Assembly (NCBI RefSeq): GCF_023100685.1
Contig: NZ_CP090064.1
Coordinates: forward strand, 4,111,501 to 4,175,500
DNA length: 64,000 bases
Reading direction: 5' to 3'
Source of the DNA: Proteus vulgaris
GTDB lineage: Bacteria; Pseudomonadota; Gammaproteobacteria; Enterobacterales; Enterobacteriaceae
The position numbers and the translations under genes are program-made. Each line of letters opens with the position of its first letter. Positions within the stretch are counted from its first letter, which is position 1. A model generated the notes under the pieces. That model worked only from the letters and a program-made list of their open reading frames with translations, was not told the DNA's origin and did not search any database. Shown here one piece after another: positions 1-9,557 of the stretch.

Positions 1-1239
1 TTATCTCTTCTTAAAATCATTAAAGAAAGCTACCCTACTTTACCCGTGATAATTATGACTGCGCATTCTGATCTGGATGCCGCAGTAAATGCTTATCAAC
101 AAGGGGCTTTTGATTATTTACCGAAACCCTTTGATATTGATGAAACCTTAGCATTAATTGATCGTGCAATTACGCATTATCGCGAGCAAAAACAGCCCAA
201 TACGACTGAACCTACTCTGCAATCTGTTTCTGATATGATTGGTGAAGCACCTGCAATGCAAGAGGTTTACCGTATTATTGGTCGACTTTCTCGCTCCTCA
301 ATCAGTGTACTTATTAATGGTGAATCAGGTACCGGAAAAGAGCTAGTCGCACATGCATTACATCGCCACAGCCCAAGAGCTTCTTCTCCTTTTATTGCTC
401 TCAATATGGCGGCAATTCCTAAAGATTTAATTGAATCAGAGCTTTTTGGTCATGAAAAAGGGGCATTTACAGGTGCGTCTCAAGTACGCCAAGGGCGATT
501 TGAACAAGCAAATGGGGGTTCTCTTTTTCTTGATGAAATTGGTGATATGCCTCTCGACATTCAGACACGGTTACTACGAGTGCTTGCTGAAGGACAATTT
601 TACCGAGTAGGCGGTTATGCTCCTGTTAAAGTTGATGTGCGTATTATTGCCGCTACACATCAAGACTTAGAAAAACGCGTTCAAGCGGGTGATTTTCGTG
701 AAGATCTCTATCATCGACTTAATGTAATACGCATTCAATTACCACCATTACGTGATAGAACTGAAGATATTCCCAGCTTAGCGCGCTATTTTCTACAAAA
801 AACAGCAAAAGAATTAGGCGTCGAAGCCAAAGCGCTTCATCAGCAAAGTTTGCAAATAATGATGGAATACAACTGGTCAGGTAACGTAAGACAATTAGAG
901 AATGTGTGTCGCTGGTTAACGGTAATGACGGCAAGCCAAGAAATTATGCCTCAAGATTTACCACAAGAAATTCGCCAACCCGATGAGAAAGCAAAAAATA
1001 TCAGTCGAATTGCTTCATCTCAACATTGGTCACAACATCTTTCATTATGGGCAGATGAAGCATTAGCTGAAGGAAAAGACAATATCCTAACGAATGCATT
1101 ACCTCAGTTTGAACGGACACTTTTACTCAGCGCCCTAGCCTATACACAAGGCCATAAACAAGATGCCGCACGATTATTAGGTTGGGGCAGAAATACATTA
1201 ACCCGAAAATTAAAAGAATTAGGGATAGAGGAATATTGA
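1..1239 (+). CDS. ntrC: Nitrogen regulation response regulator NtrC (GlnG), 5' end outside window
   Basis: Sigma-54-dependent activator of nitrogen-limitation genes, phosphorylated by NtrB. The reading frame is open from base 1, so about 60 N-terminal residues, including the phosphoacceptor aspartate, lie outside the window. What remains is the end of the receiver domain (VIIMTAHSDLDAA, then the conserved K of LPKPFD), the AAA+ domain with Walker A GESGTGKE, the sigma-54 contact loop GAFTGA, Walker B LFLDEIGD and the R-finger region, and a C-terminal Fis-type helix-turn-helix (DAARLLGWGRNTLTRKLKELG). The stop is 20 bp from the end of convergent hemN. In E. coli glnG and hemN are also neighbours. 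Identity is secure. Confidence 0.97.
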   Translation, partial: LSLLKIIKESYPTLPVIIMTAHSDLDAAVNAYQQGAFDYLPKPFDIDETLALIDRAITHYREQKQPNTTEPTLQSVSDMIGEAPAMQEVYRIIGRLSRSSISVLINGESGTGKELVAHALHRHSPRASSPFIALNMAAIPKDLIESELFGHEKGAFTGASQVRQGRFEQANGGSLFLDEIGDMPLDIQTRLLRVLAEGQFYRVGGYAPVKVDVRIIAATHQDLEKRVQAGDFREDLYHRLNVIRIQLPPLRDRTEDIPSLARYFLQKTAKELGVEAKALHQQSLQIMMEYNWSGNVRQLENVCRWLTVMTASQEIMPQDLPQEIRQPDEKAKNISRIASSQHWSQHLSLWADEALAEGKDNILTNALPQFERTLLLSALAYTQGHKQDAARLLGWGRNTLTRKLKELGIEEY

Positions 1240-1259
1240 TCCTCTACCCCCTTCATCAA

Positions 1260-2633
1260 TTAAATTACACGTGAGAATTGACGTTGGCGCATTTGATTTC
1301 GTAAATAGGTATCAAAACACATGCAGATATTACGAATAAGCAAACGTCCTCTTGGTGTCACTTGAATGCCATCAGCTGTTATTTCAACTAAACCATCATC
1401 TTTCATTGGCACAAGTAATTCTAAATCTTCTTTAAAATAGTCATGGAAGACAATATCGTGCATTTTTTCAATATCAGAAAAATGCAAATTAAAATTACAA
1501 ATTAAGGTTTTAATTACATCACGGCGAATACAATCATCATTAGTCAGTGATAAACCTCGCCATAGTGCATTACCTTCACTATTTACACGCGCATAATACT
1601 CTTTCAATACCTTCTCATTTTGCGCATAGTTATCCCCTAACATACTAATTGCAGAAACACCCATACCTAATAAATCACACTCTTCATGAGTGGTATATCC
1701 TTGGAAATTACGATGTAAAATGCCTTTGCGCTGAGCAACCGCTAATTCATCATCAGGCTTAGCAAAATGATCCATTCCAATAAATTGATAGCCATTTGTC
1801 GTTAGCGTAGAAATGGTTTCTTGTAATATTTCTAATTTTTCTTCCGCTAAAGGGAGATCTTCATCTTTAATTTTACGTTGAGCCGCAAATAAATTAGGCA
1901 AATGAGCATAATTAAATACACTTAATCTATCTGGCGATAATTCAATGACACGTTTTAATGTAAAGGCAAAACTCTCTTTGGTTTGCTTAGGTAAGCCATA
2001 AATTAAATCAATACTAGTAGAGTGAAAACCCACTTCACGCGCACGCTCTACTAATGCAAAAATAAATGCTTCGTCTTGCTCACGATTTACTTTTTGTTGT
2101 ACTTCTTTATTGAAATCTTGCACGCCCATACTCAGGCGGTTAAAGCCTTCATTACGCAAATGATCGATAACATCTAATTCAATCTCACGCGGGTCAATTT
2201 CAATAGAAAGCTCTGCATTATCGACAAAATGAAAATGCTGACGTAATAACGAAACCAATCGACTAATTTGTTGCTTATCCAGAAAAGTAGGCGTACCCCC
2301 ACCCCAATGCATTTGAGTCACTTTTCGGTCTTTAAAATAACGAGCTCTATTAATAATTTCTTTTTCTAAAACATCAAGATACTCGTCTGCTTTATGTTTA
2401 TGCCGCGTAATAATTTTATTACAACCACAGAAATAACACAGCTTATGGCAGAAAGGAATATGGATATAAAGTGATAAAGGGCGCTCAGGATAACGTTGAG
2501 TCGCTTTGATAAAATCAGCATCACCATATTGTTGATTAAATTCCAATGCTGTTGGGTATGATGTATAGCGAGGACCTGAATAGTTATACTTATGGATCAG
2601 GTCAAGATCCCAAATAATTGTTTGTTCTGACAT
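1260..2633 (-). CDS. hemN: Oxygen-independent coproporphyrinogen III dehydrogenase
   Basis: Radical-SAM enzyme of anaerobic haem synthesis that oxidatively decarboxylates coproporphyrinogen III to protoporphyrinogen IX in the cytoplasm. The 457-residue product has the usual HemN length. The cluster motif CHKLCYFCGCNK carries the CxxxCxxC iron-sulfur ligands plus the extra HemN cysteine, followed by the SAM-binding HWGGGTPTFL. A longer frame begins at 2648, but the ATG at 2633 (MSEQTIIWD) has a GGAAGG ribosome site about 9 bases upstream and gives the family length. The gene is convergent with ntrC. A CRP-like palindrome lies about 170 bp upstream; I saw no clear FNR site. Confidence 0.97.
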   Translation of the reverse strand: MSEQTIIWDLDLIHKYNYSGPRYTSYPTALEFNQQYGDADFIKATQRYPERPLSLYIHIPFCHKLCYFCGCNKIITRHKHKADEYLDVLEKEIINRARYFKDRKVTQMHWGGGTPTFLDKQQISRLVSLLRQHFHFVDNAELSIEIDPREIELDVIDHLRNEGFNRLSMGVQDFNKEVQQKVNREQDEAFIFALVERAREVGFHSTSIDLIYGLPKQTKESFAFTLKRVIELSPDRLSVFNYAHLPNLFAAQRKIKDEDLPLAEEKLEILQETISTLTTNGYQFIGMDHFAKPDDELAVAQRKGILHRNFQGYTTHEECDLLGMGVSAISMLGDNYAQNEKVLKEYYARVNSEGNALWRGLSLTNDDCIRRDVIKTLICNFNLHFSDIEKMHDIVFHDYFKEDLELLVPMKDDGLVEITADGIQVTPRGRLLIRNICMCFDTYLRNQMRQRQFSRVI

Positions 2634-2803
2634 GCCTCTACCTTCCAAAAGTGAACCGCTGATATCTCATACCAGCAAACAGACATTATGAATATCTGAA
2701 ATAATAGTGTAACCAATAAATCGAGAACTGAATATGATCGAAAGGGGTATCGTATAAATCCCCTTATCTTCTTATTCATAGGCTATCCGGCCTGAATACA
2801 ATA

Positions 2804-2819
2804 TGTGATATAAATCACA
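2804..2819. promoter_or_regulatory. CRP-type palindrome TGTGA-N6-TCACA
   Basis: TGTGATATAAATCACA has both half-sites of the CRP consensus intact with the standard 6-bp spacer. It sits about 170 bp upstream of hemN and about 690 bp from the divergent side gene, so its target is unclear: hemN, or a transcript reading into the gene-free region. FNR-type reading is less good because the half-sites are TGTGA rather than TTGAT. Confidence 0.6.
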
Positions 2820-3424
2820 TTACATAAAAATAGTCTTACTCATTAAAGATATTCATGAATAATTTAAGTTTATTCAACATGTTAGTTAAGCTTTATTATT
2901 TTAAAATAACGCTTCTCAACTTTTACCCAGAGTTTAAAACGATATATTACTCAAAATACGATTTAAATTAATTAAATATCTCGTTATATTAATTTTATTA
3001 TTTTTTTATTCTCTCGTAATTCGATGGTTGCAATAATAGTAATAATTATATCTTTACCTAAATTATAATATTACATACCCTAGGACAAAACATTGATTAA
3101 TATCCAACTCAGTCGTGTTTTGATTTAAATTTGAGAGTCATTTAAAGAATAAAGGTCGCTATATTACAAGGAAAGATAGCATCCCCCATACCTTATCTTA
3201 TTTTAATTGACCATTCTCTTATTTTATCAGTCTCTTTTATATACCCGAATTATGGATTATTAACCATGGAAGGAAACGGACTAGCAACCAAGGATGGTTT
3301 CTCTTTTCAATAAAAATAACCCTCTATTTTATTTTCTTTGTTATTAATCTAATTTCTTTGATTAAAATATCTGCATTCCTTTAATAGCTAATAAGAATTA
3401 TTATTATTTGATAATAACAAATAG

Positions 3425-3470
3425 AAAGGCCCTGTTTATTATGATCACATAAAACAGAGCCTTTTTCTTT
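3425..3470. terminator. Terminator-like stem after the DUF799 gene
   Basis: A 13-bp imperfect stem (AAAGGCCCTGTTT pairing with AAACAGAGCCTTT) with a 14-base loop. The U-rich tail is stronger in the plus direction (TTTTTCTTT) than in the minus direction. It could end the lipoprotein operon on the minus strand, a plus-strand transcript from the gene-free region, or both. Confidence 0.6.
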
Positions 3471-3495
3471 ATTATGGTTAATTTATAGCATTAAA

Positions 3496-4152
3496 TTATT
3501 TTGCTTCTTTACCATAATTAGGTGAGCGAGGGCCGTATAAAATACCATTTGCTTTACCTGCTGAAAGTAACCGCACACTGGTTATTCCTGCAATTTGGTA
3601 ACTCTTATCAGAAACGGTATTAACGATTTGATTCACAACAGCAGAAACCAACATTCCCACTAAGCTGCTTGATGAACTTTCTGTCTCTGTACTTGATGCG
3701 GTTGCAGAACTGCTCCACAACACACCACCATTACGGAGATCAACAAGTTTAGCGCTAACAGTGACTCGTGTATCACTGGAAATAACTTGGTATGACGTGC
3801 CGAATTCAGTGATATCTAAGTATAAAACCGCATCAGCACCAAAGATTTCACGCAATTTATTCGGACTTACTGCGTGAATATCTCCAGCCATTGATAGACC
3901 ATTTTGCTTAAATGTCTCTTCAACGACCGCAACTGGGAAAACATAATAGCCCGCTTCAGCCAAAGGATACGTCACTTGAGATAAGAAACTATGCCCCGCA
4001 CCAACCTCTGTTGTGTGGTTTTGTGGCACTAAAACTAAAATACTTTTTGGCTTACTTTGTTTAAAGGCGGTGTAATCTGTTTTGACAGGTTGAGCACAAC
4101 CCGTTAATACCAACGCAAACGCAAAACACATTAAAGCAAATAAACGACTCAT
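3496..4152 (-). CDS. DUF799 family outer-membrane lipoprotein
   Basis: A 218-residue lipoprotein whose signal peptide ends in the lipobox LVLTGC; alanine at +2 predicts outer-membrane sorting. The body (KPKSILVLVPQNHTTEV, then YPLAEAGYYVFPVAVVEETF, GADAVLYLDITEFGTSY) fits the DUF799/GNA1162 family, a periplasm-facing alpha/beta lipoprotein also known from Neisseria. A serine/threonine-rich stretch (around residues 150-165) precedes a hydrophobic helix. The start overlaps the stop of the DUF4810 gene by four bases (ATGA), so the two are translationally coupled. Together with the CsgG-like gene upstream it forms the three-lipoprotein set seen in other proteobacteria. Exact molecular function is unknown. 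Confidence 0.85.
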   Translation of the reverse strand: MSRLFALMCFAFALVLTGCAQPVKTDYTAFKQSKPKSILVLVPQNHTTEVGAGHSFLSQVTYPLAEAGYYVFPVAVVEETFKQNGLSMAGDIHAVSPNKLREIFGADAVLYLDITEFGTSYQVISSDTRVTVSAKLVDLRNGGVLWSSSATASSTETESSSSSLVGMLVSAVVNQIVNTVSDKSYQIAGITSVRLLSAGKANGILYGPRSPNYGKEAK

Positions 4153-4502
4153 TTTTGCATTCCTTTGTTTTTCATCAGGCGATCCATAAATTCTGCTGAT
4201 TCAGGGTAAAGTGCTTTTTCCTCATTAAATTCAGCCATCGCTAAATCTAATGCACCTGTTGCACCATATAACATGCCTAAATGTGCATGTAATCCTGGTG
4301 GAATACCTAATGATTTAGCGCGGGAAAGTTCAATACTTTTCTTTAATGTATCAATCTGTGCTTGAGGGTCACTTTCACTTTGTTGATAGTGTTGATAAAC
4401 CACTTGTTGATAGCTATCCCAGTTATAAAGCGGTTTAGGGCCACTTGCGCACCCTGTTAATAATAGTGCGCCAAAAGCAAGGCTCATTAATGATTTTAAC
4501 AT
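4149..4502 (-). CDS. DUF4810 family small lipoprotein
   Basis: A 117-residue lipoprotein with lipobox LLTGC and alanine at +2, indicating outer-membrane sorting. After the acylated cysteine comes a short region (LYNWDSYQQVVYQHYQ) and then two helix pairs that look like one or two tetratricopeptide-like repeats (SLGIPPGLHAHLGMLYGATGA; ALDLAMAEFNEEKALYPES), as expected for the DUF4810 family. It lies 24 bp downstream of the CsgG-like gene and overlaps the DUF799 gene by four bases, so all three are probably one transcript and one complex. Function is not established. Confidence 0.85.
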   Translation of the reverse strand: MLKSLMSLAFGALLLTGCASGPKPLYNWDSYQQVVYQHYQQSESDPQAQIDTLKKSIELSRAKSLGIPPGLHAHLGMLYGATGALDLAMAEFNEEKALYPESAEFMDRLMKNKGMQK

Positions 4503-4526
4503 TGTTATATCCTTATAAAATGAGCA

Positions 4527-5201
4527 TTATTTTGAAGGCTGCCAAGCATTGCTCTCAATACCAGCCACTAAATTATTAACCGCTTCACGAATAGCGAGAT
4601 CAAGCACTTTACCGTTAAGTGTTGAGTCATAGCTTGCTGTTCCACCAAACCCGATGATTTCACGGTTAAAAAGTTCATATTCACCTGCACCTTGAGATGA
4701 GAACACCACTTCTGATGTGTTTACATTCACAACGTTTAAATTCACTTTGGCATAAGCAACTTGAGTTTTACCGCGGCCTAAAATACCAAATAATTGGCGA
4801 TCACCCACTTCTTTACGACCAAATTCAGTGACATCACCAGTAATAACATAGGTTGCACCTTTTAATTGCTGGCTTTGGCCTTTAATACCCGCTTCTTCTT
4901 TTAATTCAGATAAGTTAGCTCTATCTAATACATTAAAACGCCCTGTCTGTTGTAAATGTGTCATTAAAATGGTTTTGGATTGATTACCTAATCTATCAAC
5001 ACCATCAGAGAATATTCCATTCATATAACTAGAACGGTTATCAAACTTACCAATTGAAATAGCGCTTTTTGTCCCTGTATAAGTCGTATTATAGGTTGCA
5101 ACTTTAGCAACATCTAAAGAGCGAGAAGACTCTGAAGCACACCCTGCAAGTAATGTTGCAGAAACTAAAATCAAGCCAAGCGATAATTTATTTAAATTCA
5201 T
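4527..5201 (-). CDS. CsgG/HfaB-like outer-membrane lipoprotein
   Basis: A 224-residue lipoprotein with lipobox LLAGC and alanine at +2. The mature part (SAISIGKFDNRSSY, LMTHLQQTGRFNVLDRANLSELKEE, GATYVITGDVTEFGRKE, then YAKVNLNVVNVNTSEVVFSSQGAGE) has the CsgG fold, a family that includes the curli secretion pore. No curli genes are nearby; instead it heads the operon with DUF4810 and DUF799 lipoproteins. In CsgG the protein oligomerises into an outer-membrane channel; here pore formation is only an inference from homology. First gene of the operon, with its promoter in the AT-rich region 5202-5400. Confidence 0.87.
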   Translation of the reverse strand: MNLNKLSLGLILVSATLLAGCASESSRSLDVAKVATYNTTYTGTKSAISIGKFDNRSSYMNGIFSDGVDRLGNQSKTILMTHLQQTGRFNVLDRANLSELKEEAGIKGQSQQLKGATYVITGDVTEFGRKEVGDRQLFGILGRGKTQVAYAKVNLNVVNVNTSEVVFSSQGAGEYELFNREIIGFGGTASYDSTLNGKVLDLAIREAVNNLVAGIESNAWQPSK

Positions 5202-5681
5202 ATAAATAACCTAATAAAGGTGAAATAAACTTATAGATATTCATTCTATTAATTAAAATAGAGTTGATATAAACAGAAAAAATGGTTTTCAGTTTTAGCT
5301 CATAGAAGTTCACTTAAAAACCTTATTAGTAATAAGGTTATAAGACGATCAACTCATATTTATAATATAAAGGTAATCAGCGATGGGGAGAATAGAAGAT
5401 AGATGATAAAAACAATAATAAATAAATATAGAGATGAAATAGAGAATACTTTATTTATTATTTTTTTAATATCGCTTAAGTCAGATTAAAACCAAACCGA
5501 TTAAAAATAAAAAGTAAATGAGAGGATATTTAGTTTGCACTCTTCTTTATCAATGTTTTGTTATTAGAAAATAGCTTGAATAAGGCAAAATAAAAAAATG
5601 TGGTGCCATCAATATTCATGACACCACATTCAACAACGTTAGAGCCTCTAGCTCATTAACACCATAACCATAAATGTGTTA
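5202..5681. other. Intergenic region between tex and the lipoprotein operon
   Basis: About 480 AT-rich bases without a supportable gene. It contains the promoter side of the lipoprotein operon (right after 5201) and the tex terminator at 5592-5630. I see no RNA gene or repeat. Confidence 0.5.
5592..5630 (-). terminator. Rho-independent terminator of tex
   Basis: On the minus strand a 9-bp perfect stem (AATGTGGTG pairing with CACCACATT) is followed by seven U residues, about 50 bases after the tex stop. Confidence 0.85.
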
Positions 5682-8024
5682 TTAGCGTTTTTTTCCAAAT
5701 GCAGCGGCTAACGCGTCACCCATTGCACTATTTCCCGCATTATTACCGCTATTTGTTGATTGGCGGTTATTACGAGCTGGCTTCTGCCCTTTATTATTTC
5801 TAGGGTGATTATTACTATTACTCGGTGATGATTGTCTATTTTCACTATCACCAGCAACTTCATCTAAACGCATAGTTAATGCAATACGTTTACGAGCTAA
5901 ATCAACTTCAAGAACTTTGACTTTAACAATATCACCTGTTTTTACCACAGTATGCGGATCTTCAATAAATCGGTCAGCTAAAGAGGAGATATGAACCAAG
6001 CCATCTTGGTGTACACCGATATCAACGAATGCACCGAAATTAGTCACATTAGTCACGGTTCCTTCAAGGATCATGCCACTAACTAAGTCATTCATTGTTT
6101 CGACACCTTCAGCAAAAGTCGCAGTTTTAAACTCAGGACGAGGATCGCGCCCTGGTTTTGCTAACTCTTTTAAGATGTCATTAATTGTTGGTAGACCAAA
6201 TTGCTCTGTGATAAACGCTCTTGCATCAACCTGTGAGATCAAAGCGCTATTTCCCATTAAATCGTCAATCTTTTGCTGCGTAGATTGCAGGATATTTTCA
6301 ACAACTGGATACGCTTCTGGGTGAACTGTTGACGCATCCAGCGGATTTTTACCATCACGAATGCGCAAGAATCCTGCACATTGCTCAAAGGCTTTTGGCC
6401 CTAAGCGTGCGACTTTGAGTAACTGTTTTCTATCAATAAAGCGGCCGTTCTCATCACGCCAATTAATAATATTTTGAGCGATAGATTGGCTAAGCCCCGC
6501 AACTCGCGTTAATAATGGTACTGACGCTGTATTTAAATCCACACCAACACCATTCACACAGTCTTCAACAACAGTATCAAGTTTTCTGGCTAATAATGTT
6601 TGGCTAACATCATGCTGATATTGGCCAACACCAATTGATTTAGGATCAATTTTTACAAGCTCAGCCAACGGATCTTGTAAACGGCGAGCGATAGATACCG
6701 CACCACGAATAGACACATCCAAATCAGGAAATTCATTAGCAGCAAGCTCTGATGCAGAATATACGGACGCTCCCGCCTCGCTCACAATTACCTTTTGTGC
6801 TTTGACGTCTGGGTAACGTTTTACTGTTTCAGCAAAAAAGCGTTCGGTTTCACGAGAAGCAGTACCATTGCCAATCGCCACCAGTTCAACATTATGCTTA
6901 ATACATAACGCCGCGACACTGGCAGCCGCTTTATCAGCTTGGCCTGTATGTGGATAAATCGTATCGGTTGCAATTAACTTACCAGTGCTATCTACAACGG
7001 CAACTTTCACACCGGTACGTAAACCAGGATCAAGCCCCATAGTGGCTCGCATACCCGCAGGTGCCGCCATCAGTAAATCATTTAGGTTTCGAGCAAAAAC
7101 ATTAATAGCTTCTTCTTCCGCTTTTTCTCGTAATTGGCTCATCAATTCTGTTTCAATATGCATTAAAACTTTAATACGCCAAGTCCAGCTTACAACCGCT
7201 TTGCGCCAGCTATCCGCTGGTTGGTTGTTTAAGCGTAATCCTAAATGCTCTGTAATCAGTTGTTCACCGTAGCTTTCTTTAGGTGCTTCTTCAAATTGCG
7301 GATCAGGATTAAGTGATAATTGTAAAATACCTTCATTACGACCACGAAACATGGCTAACGCACGGTGAGAAGGAACATTGGCAATCGGCTCATGACTGTC
7401 AAAATAATCACTAAACTTCGCACCTTCGGCTTCTTTTCCTTCCACTACTTTGGAAACAAGATGTGCATTTTTCCATAAATATTGACGAACTTTCGCCAAT
7501 AATCCAGCATCTTCAGAAAAACGCTCCATTAAAATATAACGCGCACCATCTAAAGCGGCTTTAGTATCATTCACGCCTTTTTCTGCGTTGATATAAGCGG
7601 TTGCTACATCTTCTGGGTTATTTTGTGGCTCATTCCACAACAAGTCTGCTAAGGGCTCTAACCCATTTTCAATGGCGATTTGTCCACGAGTACGGCGTTT
7701 AGGCTTATAAGGAAGATAAAGATCTTCAAGCTCTGTTTTACTTTGCGTTTCATTAATTGAAGAACGTAACTCAGGTGTTAATTTTCCTTGTTCTTCAATT
7801 GATTTTAAAATGGTTTGGCGACGATCATTGAGTTCTCGTAAATAACTAAGGCGAGTTTCTAACTGACGTAGTTGCGTATCATCTAACCCACCAGTGACCT
7901 CTTTACGGTAACGGGCAACAAATGGCACCGTATTCCCTTCATCCAGTAACGTTATGGCCGAAAGGACTTGCTGAGGCTTAACCGTGAGCTCTTCTGCAAT
8001 AATTCGGCTTAATGATTCATTCAT
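5682..8024 (-). CDS. tex: Tex family RNA-binding transcription accessory protein (YhgF)
   Basis: A 780-residue cytoplasmic nucleic-acid-binding protein of the Tex family, involved in transcript handling and expression of toxin/virulence genes in other bacteria. Domains in order: N-terminal helical Tex_N region; a YqgF/RuvC-like nuclease fold ([16 protein letters not shown] around residue 330); helix-hairpin-helix elements ([37 protein letters not shown]); and a C-terminal S1 RNA-binding domain ([26 protein letters not shown] around 655-685). The C-terminus is a low-complexity Asn/Arg/Ser-rich tail (about residues 725-765). It is divergent from greB, sharing a 180-bp promoter region. In E. coli tex and greB are, to my knowledge, co-directional. 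Confidence 0.96.
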   Translation of the reverse strand: MNESLSRIIAEELTVKPQQVLSAITLLDEGNTVPFVARYRKEVTGGLDDTQLRQLETRLSYLRELNDRRQTILKSIEEQGKLTPELRSSINETQSKTELEDLYLPYKPKRRTRGQIAIENGLEPLADLLWNEPQNNPEDVATAYINAEKGVNDTKAALDGARYILMERFSEDAGLLAKVRQYLWKNAHLVSKVVEGKEAEGAKFSDYFDSHEPIANVPSHRALAMFRGRNEGILQLSLNPDPQFEEAPKESYGEQLITEHLGLRLNNQPADSWRKAVVSWTWRIKVLMHIETELMSQLREKAEEEAINVFARNLNDLLMAAPAGMRATMGLDPGLRTGVKVAVVDSTGKLIATDTIYPHTGQADKAAASVAALCIKHNVELVAIGNGTASRETERFFAETVKRYPDVKAQKVIVSEAGASVYSASELAANEFPDLDVSIRGAVSIARRLQDPLAELVKIDPKSIGVGQYQHDVSQTLLARKLDTVVEDCVNGVGVDLNTASVPLLTRVAGLSQSIAQNIINWRDENGRFIDRKQLLKVARLGPKAFEQCAGFLRIRDGKNPLDASTVHPEAYPVVENILQSTQQKIDDLMGNSALISQVDARAFITEQFGLPTINDILKELAKPGRDPRPEFKTATFAEGVETMNDLVSGMILEGTVTNVTNFGAFVDIGVHQDGLVHISSLADRFIEDPHTVVKTGDIVKVKVLEVDLARKRIALTMRLDEVAGDSENRQSSPSNSNNHPRNNKGQKPARNNRQSTNSGNNAGNSAMGDALAAAFGKKR

Positions 8025-8204
8025 AATATATTTACCTACCGAGAGGAATAATTTTAAAGAGGGCTATTATACACACGCCACACTAAAAAAATTTGGCAAA
8101 TTTCCGATTACACTCGACAATTATGAGGAAAATAACAGATTAATTTATCATTCACGCTATAGTATCTTTATGAAATTCAATGTTGATGATAGTTTTAATT
8201 CGTA

Positions 8205-8684
8205 ATGGCAAAAAGTAACTATATTACTCGTGATGGCTGGTATGCCTTAGACAAAGAGCTAAAATATCTTTGGAAAGAAGAGCGCCCTCGTGTCACACAA
8301 TCAGTTTCAGAGGCAGCGGCACAAGGTGACCGTTCAGAAAATGCTGAATATATTTATGGAAAGAAGCGGTTACGTGAAATTGACAGACGTGTTCGCTTTT
8401 TATCAAAACGTCTTGATGAGCTAAAAATTGTTGACCCCGATCCTCGCCAAGAAGGAAAAGTTTATTTTGGTGCTTGGGTCACGCTTGAAGATGATGACGA
8501 AAATGTCAAAACTTTCAGACTTGTGGGGCCTGATGAGTTTGATCCGGCAAAACAGTGGATTTCTATAGATTCTCCTGTTGCCCGAGCTCTCATTGGTAAA
8601 CAAGTTGATGATGAAATTAGTGTGCAAACACCAGGTGGTGAAGTTAATTACTGCGTATTATCTATCAAATATCATTCGGAATAA
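8205..8684 (+). CDS. greB: Transcription elongation factor GreB
   Basis: Cleavage factor that inserts its coiled coil into the RNA polymerase secondary channel and rescues backtracked complexes by stimulating transcript cleavage. The 159-residue protein has the N-terminal coiled coil with the acidic tip (SENAEYIYGKKRLREIDRR) and the C-terminal FKBP-like domain (VYFGAWVTLEDDDE, SPVARALIGKQVDDEI). GreB rather than GreA is supported by the KRLREIDRRVRFLSKRL segment and RPRVTQSV. The ATG at 8205 lacks a clear Shine-Dalgarno sequence (upstream bases are TTTTAATTCGTA), yet no better start exists because homology begins here (MAKSNYITRDGW). Confidence 0.97.
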   Translation: MAKSNYITRDGWYALDKELKYLWKEERPRVTQSVSEAAAQGDRSENAEYIYGKKRLREIDRRVRFLSKRLDELKIVDPDPRQEGKVYFGAWVTLEDDDENVKTFRLVGPDEFDPAKQWISIDSPVARALIGKQVDDEISVQTPGGEVNYCVLSIKYHSE

Positions 8685-8834
8685 GACAAATAAATAGATT
8701 TATTACCTTTATTATCACTAAAGAACAAGTTTTATCTATAAATTATTAACATTTATTCTTTGGTTTTGGTTTAATATTCTTAACGATGATAGAATTCGCT
8801 AACAAAAGCATTTGCACTTCGGGAGCTTAAAAAA

Positions 8835-9557
8835 ATGCAAGAAAGTTATAAAGTGCTAATCGTGGATGATGATTTACGTCTACGTTCACTATTAGAGCGC
8901 TATTTGACAGAGCAGGGTTTTCAAATCCGTACTGCTGCAAACGCTGATCAAATGGATCGTCTGCTCACTCGCGAATCTATCCACCTTATCGTGCTCGACT
9001 TAATGCTTCCAGGTGAAGATGGCTTATCCATTTGCCGTCGCTTAAGAAGCCAAAACAACCCTATCCCTATTATTATGGTTACAGCAAAAGGGGAAGAGGT
9101 TGATAGAATTGTTGGGCTTGAAATTGGTGCTGATGATTACATCTCAAAACCATTTAATCCAAGAGAATTACTGGCTCGCATTCGCGCAGTACTTCGCCGT
9201 CAAGCGAACGAATTGCCGGGTGCTCCTTCACAAGATAATGCCATTATCTCCTTTGGTAAATTCAAGCTAAACCTTGGTACACGGGAAATGTTCCATGAAG
9301 AAGAGCATATGCCTCTAACGAGTGGTGAATTTGCTGTATTAAAAGTACTGGTATCTCACCCTCGTGAGCCTCTTTCTCGTGACAAATTAATGAGCCTTGC
9401 TCGTGGTCGCGAATACAGTGCTATGGAACGTTCAATCGACGTTCAAATTTCTCGTTTACGCCGAATGATTGAAGAGGATCCAACACATCCTCGCTATATT
9501 CAAACAGTTTGGGGTCTTGGTTACGTCTTTGTTCCTGATGGAACCAGTGCTCAATGA
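8835..9557 (+). CDS. ompR: Two-component response regulator OmpR
   Basis: Osmolarity-responsive regulator of porin genes, phosphorylated by EnvZ. The receiver domain carries the acidic pocket (VDDD near residue 11), the phosphoacceptor aspartate in LIVLDLMLP (residue 55) and the conserved lysine in YISKPF. The C-terminal winged helix (about residues 140-235) has the OmpR-class recognition region ([32 protein letters not shown]). 240 residues, normal length. Its last four bases overlap the envZ start (ATGA), so the two are coupled. It follows greB in the same direction, whereas in E. coli greB and ompR are divergent. Confidence 0.98.
   Translation: MQESYKVLIVDDDLRLRSLLERYLTEQGFQIRTAANADQMDRLLTRESIHLIVLDLMLPGEDGLSICRRLRSQNNPIPIIMVTAKGEEVDRIVGLEIGADDYISKPFNPRELLARIRAVLRRQANELPGAPSQDNAIISFGKFKLNLGTREMFHEEEHMPLTSGEFAVLKVLVSHPREPLSRDKLMSLARGREYSAMERSIDVQISRLRRMIEEDPTHPRYIQTVWGLGYVFVPDGTSAQ

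Larger units (their letters stand above)
2634..3495. other. Gene-free, AT-rich intergenic region
   Basis: No convincing gene is present in these 860 bases. They hold the hemN promoter region, a perfect TGTGA-N6-TCACA palindrome, a 38-codon ATG frame at 2855-2971 without a good ribosome site, a short segment at 3252-3300 that is dense in GGA motifs and can fold into small hairpins, and a terminator-like stem at 3425-3470. The pattern of CRP site, structured GGA segment and plus-strand terminator is compatible with an unannotated small RNA, but that is inference. Confidence 0.5.

Noticed and set aside
2597..2779. Minus-strand frame upstream of hemN
   Set aside because: Overlaps the hemN start in another frame, with no ribosome site or homology.
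2855..2971. 38-codon ATG frame downstream of the CRP-like site
   Set aside because: No ribosome site and AT-rich composition typical of intergenic DNA; it reads no known motif.
3388..3421. Fur-like AT repeat near the DUF799 gene
   Set aside because: Homopolymer-like AT/TA runs match GATAAT words by chance, and the site lies at the 3' end of an operon, not at a promoter.
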